Source: Brachionus rotundiformis (Eukaryota > Rotifera > Eurotatoria > Ploima > Brachionidae). Taken from it: a stretch of DNA of 64,000 nucleotides. The notes beneath the pieces are model-generated. The model searched no databases and was not told the DNA's origin. It was given only the letters and a program-made list of their open reading frames with translations. This document shows, piece after piece, positions 32,901-44,900 of the stretch. The stretch is taken from the NCBI GenBank assembly GCA_016802295.1, contig JAESIW010000020.1:2959964-3023963 (forward strand), written 5' to 3'. The first letter of the stretch is position 1. Each line of letters begins with the position of its first letter. Both the position numbers and the translations under genes were made by a program.

Positions 32901-35900
32901 AAATCAAAAAAAAAATTTCTTTCTCTTAAAAAATTAACATTTCTTAGAATTTAATTTTTAATTAAAAAAAGTAAACAAAATAGCTGAAAAGAATGTAAAA
33001 TTAAACAATTTAAAAAACTAAAAATGAAATTTTTAGCCAGTTATTCGATTTTTTTTTATAATATAAGTATTATATCAAAATTATTAAATTTCAGGAGAAA
33101 GATCGAATGGTTAATCGTAAGAGATAACATTGATTCATGGCTACCTTAATGATTTAAATATTATGGCTCAGAATATAACGCAAATTTCTTTTTGGCAAAT
33201 TATTATAGTTTGATAATAATTGGTTTTAAATCTAGGCCTGTGAATTCAATTTAGAGAAAAAGAATAGTTATTATTTATTTCCAAATTTTGCCCTTGAATT
33301 TGTTTTATATGTCAGACTCGTGTAAATTATAAAATTTTTTTTGATTTGATAGATAAATTGAAATTTTCATTAAAAAGCATTAACAAACATCTTAGGAAAA
33401 AAGCTTTTATCTTTTTATCATCATTTAACAATTGAATAAGACGCATTTTCCCATATATGTGAAACTAGCTGAACTATATTATCGCAGAATTGAAAAAAAA
33501 ATTAATAAAAATCTTATCTATCAAATTAAGTCGTATAAAAACAGATAACAAGACCTATAAATTAATATGAGGAAAGAAAATTTGATCAGATTTCTTAATA
33601 ATTCAAAACCTTATTTTACTCAGTGATCACCAACTGAACTATTTTTTTTAAATTGATATTACTAAAATCAAATATAATTGAAAAAACTTTGCAATTAATT
33701 AATAAGCTTTGTTCATTTTTAAAAGCTTTTTTTTATTCTATTTTAAATTCTTATTATTATTTAAAATTAAATGACTGAATTTTAATTATTTGCATAAATC
33801 TTCTTGAATAAATAAATTTTCTCTCAGCTAATTTTCTATTATTCTCTAAGCTGATTTAATTGATCCAAAATAGATCTTAGATTCTGTTACATGATCGCAG
33901 TTCTTTGAAAATTTGCAAAATTTTCAATCCTATCTTAATTATTATCTAAGTCTTCTTCATTAAATCAAAATAAATTCAGTTAATTAAGATACTTGAAGAC
34001 AATCTAAATGCTTATTAAGATAGAATTTATTTCCATAATTTAAAATCAAAATTTGAAAAACTAAAAAAGCTTAAAAGATTTTATTCGATGTCTGCTTTTC
34101 TTATTTTATCATGATAACATTAAACGTGATATATAATAGATTAATGCATTATCAAATCCTAATCATAATATTTAATAAGCTAAATGATATTAAAAACGGA
34201 ATTGCTTGAACGAAAACAAAAAATTCTCTTACTTGACTGCATTAATTTGTTTATTTTGAAATCATTTAATTGAACGGCATTTAGATAAGAATGATGACGA
34301 ATAATTGATGAGTAGTTTAATGGAGGTGTATTGGTGTTGGCCGAATAGTTTGGTCGATTGTTTTGGTCAAATTTAGGGTAATAATTGTTGGATGTAGATT
34401 GTTGTGGCTGTTGCGGAGATGAAGGAGGACTTGCCAATGTAATTCCACTAGGACTAGTGCCTATATCGGAATCTGTACTTGTCGTTTCGCCAGCATCGCT
34501 ATTCAAAGCTAATGATCTACTTTGATTCTGGTTCTTTTTTGAGCTAAAAGTTAAAAAAAATCAATATCTAATTATATAAAATGCTTATTTATTTCTAGAC
34601 AAAATTTTTCCTCGTGGATTATACAATCAATTAAGTTCTGAATGATAATGACAGTTAAAATTTAAGTTTATAACAATAATTTTTATCTTTCTAAATTCTG
34701 AACTTAACTTTAAATGGAATAATTTTTTCCACATTTAAGCATGATTTGAATTTAATTTAAGAATTTATTTTGAATTAATTGAAAATATTGTTTATGTAGA
34801 AAATGTTTTATGCTAGATGTGATAAAATTTTCATTGTTCAGAATTATCTTTATATGAAAGCATTAATGGCTTCCTCGAAGCTGTGCGCCCATTTATCACA
34901 ATCAAATAAACTGTTGACTCTTAAACGAAAAATCAGCATTTTCAATTTTTCCAACTTATTTTCTAATCAGATAATACCAATTTGTTTCCTAATTTTAGCT
35001 TATTTTTCGTTTTTTAGTTAGCTTTTTTATTTTATTAATTATAGAATATTATTTATAAAGCGACAAGAAATCAAACATGAAATAACTTTTTTGACTAGTT
35101 TTTATATTTAGCTCTAATTAATATCTTTCATCTAGGAAGTTATTTAATTGTTATTTTTATTTTAGACAATGAATATATATTTAAAAATATAAATAAATTT
35201 ATCAATTGAAAAAAAAATTTGCTTCGTCTTTCCTTCATTAGCAAAAAATGTCGTGATTTTTCGGAAGTCAAAAGCTAATTATTAATAATAATTACATATT
35301 TGATTTAGGTCTCTTTATTAAAATTTCAAATAAATGACATTAATTTATTTTAAAAGATAGATTTTACCAAATATAAGTAAACAATTAAAATCAATTAACT
35401 TATTTTTGTGTCAAAAAATAAAAAAAAATGATAAACTAACAGTTTTATTTTGTGACAAAGTAGTAAATTTTAAATTACTTTTTATTTTTGCTCGGACTGG
35501 TCTTAGGCAGCTGTGATAAATTGGACCTTTCGTATAAATTTGATCTCCTAAACTCGTTTTCATTTGAATTAATATCAAATGGTTGCACTGGATGACCAGC
35601 CCTAGAGTTGGTCGTGCTTTTTCTAATTGGAGATGAAGTTATCGAGCGACGTTTGGCAATTAATTGCTGGATATTTAAGTTGTTCGACTCATCGTTTGAA
35701 TCATTATAAAATTGATTAGAGGACGCCATGTTGTCAACGAATGGATTTATAGACGGGTTTTGGTCGTACAAATTAGACATGGGTGTATTGGCCGTATTAG
35801 AGTCGACTTTATTAAACATGCTATTTTTTCTTTGGTTTAATTGAGATTGATCAAGTGGGCTTCGGCTATTTACATGATGAACTAAGAAAAAAATATTATT

Positions 35901-38900
35901 TATCATTAAAAATAGTGAAATTATTCAGAGCTAAATTTGAACTCGAGATTAAAAAGTATTTAAAAATTTAGAAATAAAAGAATTTTTGCTTCATATCAAC
36001 TTAAATTTACATACTAAATTATAAATTGTCTTAGGTCTTAATTTTTTGTTCTGTAATCTATTTGACTTTGTTATGTTTTATGTTTGCCAAAGAAAAAACT
36101 TTTAAACCACATTGGTTTGGCGTGAAATTTGCGCCTACCACTTAATCCTAAAGCCAAATTACAAATATTTATGCAATAAGAGATCCTTTGGATTTGTGTA
36201 ATTGAGTGGCCACTGTCTTTAATAAAAACCTCAATAATTTAAATATTTTAATATTAAAAAAATTTATTTTTAAAACTAAAAAAAATCTCGAACGGTCCTT
36301 ATATTTTATTAAAAACAAATATGAAAGAATGCGCAAAATTCAACACTAAAATTAGTTTTTAATTGCTTGACATAAACTATCACCTATTTAAATTTTCGCA
36401 TAACATATGTAATTCAGACAAAACACTTAATATCAAGAATGAGCCCTGAAAAATTTTGTTCAAGCCACTAAATTATTTTTGAAGTGTTTTTTTTTTCTAT
36501 TTCAAAGAATCCTTGAATAACTTCAAAATGGTCTATGATAAGCCGACGTCTACTATCTAGTGGAAAAACTTTATTTCGTAATATGTTATAGACTCTTAAG
36601 TTGTACCAAAGGTGATTTAGCTGAGCTTTTGATTAATCAAAAAACTGCTAGGCAAACATCTTAACAAAGAAAATATTTCAAATATTTGCATGAAACAATG
36701 TTTAATTGATAGCTTATTTACTTAAATCGATATTAGGTCAATTGAAATTTCTACTCTTAAAAAAACTCGACCAAATTGATTCATGAACGAGTATTTTTTG
36801 TGTCCAAAAACAAATTAATTAAGCTATTATAGTTGTAAAGAAATTCCAGTTCTAAAATCAAATGTCCAAGAGTAATTAAAGCAAATAGCGGGCGCTAGAC
36901 TTGTTTGTGCTATGGCTTGGGTCAAATTCAATTAGGTTTTTTTTAAACTCGGTTTTTATAATCCACCATTAATTTGCTTTATGTGGACTAAAAATTTTTT
37001 AAAAAACAAGTTAACTTTATCTAGAGACTTTTGTTAAAAGAATTTTAAAACTATTCATTAAATTAGAATTAATTTAATCGCAAAAAATAAAATAAAATCT
37101 TCTACTAGACCAATTTGGAAATTTTTAAAAAATTTTTTTCTTTCTGCTGATCGAAATCGGACACAATGTCCGAACATTTACTTAATTTAATTACATGGGT
37201 ATATGGATAAAATATGATAATTTGCCATTTTATAAGTTTATATATAAAAAATTTAAATAGCTACATTTGTATTTTTCCTATTTATTAAGATAATTTATTT
37301 TATTTGTTCTATTTGGCAAATATTCTTATGCAAAATTAATTGGTCTTTTTGAAACTTTTTAAACCCTGGCCTTGAAGTAAGTGAGACGAACTTAAATTTG
37401 GAAGAATTTTTTGATAAATTTATTTTTAATTTCTCTAAAATAAAATAGCCTTAGGGTCTTCGATTGATTTAAAATGATATATATTTTTCATGCTCATACA
37501 AATGACTCATCGACGACAATTATTTAAAATTTAAATTAAATACTACTTGTCAGATTTGAAAACTTATTATTAATTGAATAATGTTTTTTTATGTCCTAAA
37601 ATAAAAAATCTTATCTTGATAAGAACTAAAATTTATTAATAAAAGCAATTAAGTAAAAAAACAAGATTTAATTATACTATAAAGAATTTTTTCAAGCTAT
37701 TCACTGAATCAATTATTTAAGCAAAAATTAAAAATCTTCTAGCTTTAATTAAAACGAAACTAGCTGTTTTTCTAGGCTATTTACCTAAAGTGTGTATCGA
37801 CCAGAGCCCTAAACAAACAAATATATACATGATAAAAATGCTCTAATTTTAGCTAAAATTTCTGTTATTCCATGTTCAGGAACTTGATTAAAATTACTAT
37901 TTCTAAAGTCTGTTTGCCCAAGTTTAATTAAATAATTTTGACTTGAGAAAAAAAAGTAAACTTATCTCATTTTTGTGTGAACCTAAGGCACAAACTGGCA
38001 AACACTAACGAAAACATTTCTTAGATGAAATCAATATTCATCAATTTTTAGTAAATGGTTTTTTCCATCAAGCCGAATAAATTATCAAATGCATAAAAGT
38101 AATGCTGAAACAAAACAAAAGTTTCATGTAATGGCACACTAATGTAAGCAATTAATAGCAAAGTGGTTAAAAATATACACCAATTTTTACTTTAAAATAA
38201 AAAAAACTGATTTGAACCATACCTAATTGCCTTATTTAAAATATCAAACCATAGATAAAAAGGAAAAAAACAATAACCACATTAAATTGAATAAATTTAG
38301 TATAACTTGAACGAATAGCATAGATTAATCGATCAATATTACGTAACGAGTCATCAAAATTTGAAAAGTGAGTGCCTTATATAAAAAAAACCTATCTAAA
38401 TTAACATTTAAATGCATAAGTATGCAAACGCTGGCAATAAAAAGCGTCTATTATCTTTTTAATGTATCATGGAATAATAAAATTGGCACTGTAAAACTTA
38501 GCATTTTAATCAAAGTCATGGTAATATATTGAGTTATTAAATCAATCAATTTATTGGCTTCAGTGCAAATAATGCTTTTATAGGCCTGAAATTAATAAAC
38601 TTAATATTCAAATCATTCTAAATAAAATAAAATTTGATCGTATAATTACAAACTAGTTGGTAACTATTTCGAACCTATTGCTTAGCTTTGTGTTTTTTAT
38701 TTTGATTTTTTGCTAAATATGTATAATAACCTAAATTTGTCATTAATTCAAAAGATTTGTCGAAAATTTAAATTCGTATTTTTCTCATTTTCTAACCAAC
38801 AAGTGAAATGCTCAGTCACTAGCTTTCGTTGGTTGAGAAATACAATTCAATTTATAAATTTAAATCCTTTTTTGTTGTTATTATACAAATTTGAATAGGT

Positions 38901-41900
38901 TTTTGTTCAGAGGTTAGTATTCTATGAACAGTGAAAAAACACGAGATTGCATGATCTATTTAGCTATAAGTTTAACAAGATTTAATTTTAATTAAGCAAA
39001 AAATCGATTCCAAAAATAAGAAACCGACCTAAATTTTTGTATGGTCCTGTTTTGGATCAAAGAAAAATGAGTATACTCATCAAAATTAAGTCCACCGCTT
39101 AACCTCGAATTTATTTCTTTATTTATTTCTTTGAAAAAAATGTTAAGTCAAGTGAAACAAAACAATAAACTACCAATTTAATAAAAATCTCATTTTAAAT
39201 AAATAAATTGTTGTTTTAGATACCAAAAAAATCAAATAGTTTTAATCCGTTCAATTTAAATCTCAACTGAATTTCTAAGATTGAACGACTTGGCAAGTTT
39301 TTCTTCATCCTATTTGTTTAAGGTATATTTTTCATTAACAAGCAAGGTCAATTTTATTATCATTTAATCCTGAAGGAAATTATGTGAGACGTCAACAATA
39401 CCAAAAGAAATAGAATATTAAGTTTTTAATTCAAATTTAATTTTATTTGAAAATTAGGATAAAAATAACATTGTAGACCTATCTTTTTTAATTACGTGCC
39501 TATTAAAATTTCAAATAAACTGAAATGAAGACATCTTTAGAATTGAAAAATTGATATCTTACATTGATAGATCAGACTAATCAAATTTTTCCTAAATAAG
39601 CCTTTCAATCATATTTAATTAATTTGAAGTAATTTAACTGCAATTTTCCTATTTTATTTATAGTAATTATTAGAAGATGAAGAATCTAAAAATTTGAATT
39701 TTAAATTCTAAAAGAATATTATTTACAGAATGTTTTACAAAATCTATCTTAAGTGACCATAAATTCTTGTTGTCTATTTTTTTAAATGACTATTAAAAAA
39801 TCATAATTTCAAATGTTTGTTTAAAATAAAATAATTTATCCTCCAGAGTTATTTATTCATCATATTTAACAATTAAAAATCATTTAACCTATTAAATAAA
39901 ACAAACATTATCTTATAATTTTGCCAAGACACTTTGGATATCAATGTCAACACATGACTGTACAAGAACGAAAAGCATTTTAGTCTTCGCTTATCATTCA
40001 TTTTTTAAAGCGTAGAAAATTAAATTTTCACTAGTTAATTAGAACAAAGCTATTGTATCATTTAATATTTTGAAAGAATAGGAAACGAGTGAAAGATAAA
40101 AACTATTTGAGAGAAAAATTAAGAATTTAGTAAAAGAATTAAATTATAAATTAATAATTATCATTCATTTTTTGTTTGTTAAATGATCTCAAAAACACAA
40201 CTTAACCTAAAAATATTTATCAAAATAATAACATTTTAAAGGTAGATTTAAAATGTAAGATATATGATTAGCTATTATTCCTTTAAAAATAGATAACCGA
40301 GTTATTTAATTATAATTCTTTATATTTGAAATTATTAAAAACTAAGAAATTAATATATTTAGTTATACCTTAGACTTTGACATTAAATTTTACAGTAAAT
40401 TGACTCAAAATTGAATTATATTTTTAATTATTTTAATCTATAAAAGGCTAATTTTTTTTGAAACATTTTATTTTTATTAAAATAATTAATTTATTTGACT
40501 CTTAAAATAAATTTTACTCTTCATTTGACAAAATTTTTAATTAATACATAAAGTATAAGGAATATAGGGAATTTTAAATTAATAATTAAGATTTTTTTTA
40601 CTGAAAAAATTAAACATTATAAATCTTTAATGTTTTAGTATTTTATCGTAAAAAAAATATTGTAAATACGATATTAACTTCTTTTTAGGTACCGAATTCC
40701 CTTGCAAATAAGTGCACCCCTAAGAGCCCTTTTTTAAAACTAACCAAAAGTGGCTTAGTTCGATCTGTGTTGTTTTCTTGAATACTTCTTCTGTAATACT
40801 CAGGTCTTTATTTATTTAAAATATTATTTAAGCAAGTCCTCAGGCCACTCAAAATGGATCATAGTCCTTCTTTTTAGCCTAACGTTTAAAATATTGAATT
40901 AAATATTAAAAAAAAAAAGAGAAACTATATGTATATATCAGAGCACAAAAATGATTATAGCAGGATAAAATGATATAAATTTAATTTATAAAGTATAAAG
41001 TTGATAGGTAACTAAAGGTTATACGATTTCCTAGATAGTTGTTTTCAGGTCTTAATAAAATATATATAAAATTCGTTTATAAAATTTTCCATCATCTAAA
41101 GGCTTAAATTCTTCAATAAAGACACGATTTTGGGGGCACTTATTTGCAAGGATTTACGGTAAGTATTAATAATAATAATAGTAATATATATAGACTATGG
41201 CAAGAGTAGCTTGCGGAGGTGGCCTACTAGGAGGTCACCTATGGTAGCCCCTTGCACATAACACATAGAAAAATACTGACAAAAAGGTACAGTTTAAAAT
41301 TAAAGTCAAAATAAGAGTTAAGATTACAGATAGAAAAAGCTGTAAGAGAAAATATTAAATTTAATCTTTAAAACAAAAAATTTTCGCATTGATGGAAATT
41401 ATTATTTATTAAAAGAACCCTTCGAGTTAGTTTTTAACAGGGCTTTTATTGATAAGGAGCCTTCAGGCCTTCATAAGTATAGTTTTAACAGATAATCTAA
41501 TTTCCATATGGTCAAAAATATACTCTAAAAAAGTCAAAAAAACTCTTTTTTGTTTGCGCCGTTAGCTAGTTAAGCTTCCCTTCCTTTAGAGAAAACTATC
41601 TTTTCAACCAAGTTCTAAAGAAAATTAAATATTTAATCATATTTTTTTCCAATTAATTGTTCATACTTTAATTTTTAAATTAAAGCAAACAAAAAAAAGT
41701 AAATTTTGATAAAAAATTTGTACTTAAATTTATGAAGTAGAAAAAAAAGGCTCTATTTATTTAAAAAAAAAATACATACAATAATAATTTTGGTTCAAAT
41801 TAATGTCTTGACCAATTTCATTTGTCTTACCAAACCGTACTGGTGAGAGACTGCTTGTCTTTTTATTTAAACTATTTTGCAACAACTGCTGCTGATGTTG

Positions 41901-44900
41901 TTGGTGCTGCAAGAGTAAAAGATGAATCTCGTCTTGTTTGGTAGCGTCTAGTTCAGCAAATTTGCTCTTTAGCTTTTCGTAGCGTTCCGGATCGATTTCC
42001 TCAAAATGAGCAGCTCTTTCAGCAACTGTTTCCAAATTGGCCCGTGACATCAAGCGCTTGCATTCGCCCCGATACGAAGATCTATTTGCATGATTGAAAT
42101 TGGTCAAGTAACGACTTCCTAAAGGATTTGTCTCTTTAGTTTTGTTGAAATCATTTGCCATATTTTTATCTTTATTAGCTTGTACCAAATCTGGCAAACG
42201 GCCGGAATTTTGACCAAAAGAGTCAGAGTTTCTCGCATAATTGGTCGGTGTTGGTGTCCGCTCAAGCTCTTTGGTTTCATCAAACGAAAAGTTATTTGTC
42301 TGATTTTTGAGCGATGGTTTGCGATTGAGCGATTTGTCAGAGAAGGATTTATTTTCCATTTTATTTGTTTTTTCGAATATTTGCCTACGATTTTCTACAA
42401 ATTGTTTTGACACTTGTTGAGCGCTGAGTGTTTCTTGATTGGTGGTGATTACCTTTGGTTTATTAATGGGAAATTCGGCTTGTGGAGTTATGTCGCTAGA
42501 AGCAGTTGACAAAGGCCTGTATCGGTGAGGCTCTTCAGCCTTGGGACCCGGTTGTCTGTTATCATACAGAGCCCGGTGAACTGTTTCGATGTATTTACTA
42601 AATGTGTTTGGTGAAGATTTGTTCAGGTTAAAAGATGAGCCTGCCAGAGAGGAATCGCATTCCTGAAAGTAGTTAAGAGTAGAGGTGGTGTTTGTTTGAG
42701 CTTGTGAAACAGTCGAATTGGAAGAATTCGACGAGGCCATGGATGACGAAGACATGACAGAGTTGGATGAGTGGTTGGAAACAGGAGAGAGTGCAGTCGA
42801 TGGTGGCGAAGCCGAGTTTAGCTTAGATGCAGAGCTAGCTGAATAAAAAGGGTACTGGGACATCGATGGCGATTGCTCTCGCATGGTCACAGATTGCTGG
42901 TTATTCTGTAAATTTACCAAATCTGATTGGAAAAATGGATGTGGCTGTCTGCTGTCAAATTTGTAGCTTATTTTCGGATCGTAGTAAAAAGGATTTGTTA
43001 GTGGAGACTTTTTTTGGTCGTCTTTGTTCTTTAAAGGCAGGTATTTGTAATCTTGGTTACGGCTCATGCTAGCCGCGTGGTCATCAGCTTAAAAAATAAA
43101 ATTCAAATAACCTAAAAGATAATTTTTGTGAGGCTTATTCATCACTAGAATATTGTGTTCTGTTTTCCAAGCCATAGAAAATTTAAACAAAGTAAAATTT
43201 AAACCAGGACTTCGGAAATCGTGTAAATTTTTAATTTTTTTTTTATTTAAGAATCCTGATAAAAAAAAACTATTTGTCTCAGGACCGAGCTGAAAATTCA
43301 GCATAGCATATTAGCTTAAAAGAAAATCACGTGAAATAGTCAATGCTGGAAAAGTATTTGGATAATTAGAAAAAAAATAAAAAGTAAATAAAAGTAATTT
43401 TTTTTTTAATTAAAAAAAAGGGTATTACGTTTTTATTTTTAAAAAATAAAACTTTCCAAATGAATAATGTATTTGCATTTATATAGACCAAGCTAATCAA
43501 AACATTTTAGAATTCGAAATTGGCAAAAATATCTGGGAAAAAAATCCAAATTAAAAATTCAATGAAAATAATGTGTTAAAATTAAATTTTCTTTCCCAGT
43601 ATAAATGACATAATCACAATTTAAAATTTAAATATTTAAAAAAAAAAAGATAACTCAAGGATATAAAGTTTTAATTTAAGAAAAACAACAAAAAAAAACA
43701 TATAATATGGGTTTAATATAATTCTTAAAACTTATTCTCATATCAAAAATATTTTCTTAACAAGTTTTTTTTTTTCTTATTTAAAAAAAATACTCAAGAA
43801 AACAAAATTTCTTGGTGGCAAGAATATTGTTTACACTAAAATGTTTTTTTAATATTTTATAAGAACTTTTCCAAAGAATAAATTACGATTCTAGCGTTAT
43901 AAAAAAAAAAAACTACATAGAAGCCTTTAAATCTTATATTTATTTACAAAAGATTTCATACCTTTTGTTGTCGCATTGTAATTTATATATTTTTGTTTTG
44001 TATCGATTGGGTTATCGATTGAACCTGAGTTTGGATAGTTGCTGTATTGAGATTTGTTCATATTCTCTTTGTTTTGAACAATACTAGCTGCTTGAAAATT
44101 TGGCACCATAATACCATATTTAGAAAATTCCTCTTTTGAATAAGTCTTGGCAATGACTTCCTGAAGATTCTTTAATTTAAGCTGTGCAACGGGAGCTGTT
44201 TTGTTGGACAAGTTCTCTTGGTACAAATTATTTGTTTTGTTAATCATTCCGGTATTGTCCAGGCGTGACTCGTAGCCAGAATCGGCCGGCGAGCCACTGG
44301 ATTTGGTGTTGTTTTTTAAAAATGAGTAAAACAGCGCGCTCATGCCCAGTGAACCAAGTCCTATTGTGTTCCTATTAGGCCTATTATTGGCAACTGTAGA
44401 TGCCAAATTAGAACTTGCAGTTGGGATGAGAGCCGAATAATCGCTGACCAAAGCAGAGTCAGGTATCAGCGATCGATTTGCCGAGTAGCGCACAGGAGAA
44501 TTTGTGCTGCCTTTGTTGACTGTGCTAGCGTTGGTGTCGAACAGAGGCAAATTCGATGGTTTTTCTGCTATTTGATTTGTTTTTGCTTGGTGTTGACTCA
44601 GGTCCAAAATTGGCTTGGCAGGTATAGACGATGATGATGAGGACGCAATTACTTTAAGCTCTAGTACAAACCCGCTATTTAAAATAGGTATTAATTAAAA
44701 TTTTAAAAATTTTTCAATTAAAATATTTTACATTAGGTAGAAGAATATTTAATAAAATAGAAAAGATTTAATCCCTGAAATTACTATTAGGTAATAAATA
44801 AACATAAATAAACGTTGATTTGTACGAATAACTATTTGCTTTAAATTAGTTGAAATAGTTTTCTATCTGTGAGCTTTAGCTATTTGTAGACCTGAAAGTT

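Larger units (their letters stand above)
35882..41779 (-). other. Largest ARHGAP intron (5.9 kb)
   Basis: It contains the TA-flanked MITE at 40.7-41.2 kb and the LINE-like tail beside it. The rest is AT-rich without visible genes. An internal promoter or enhancer would not be detectable by eye. Confidence 0.5.
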
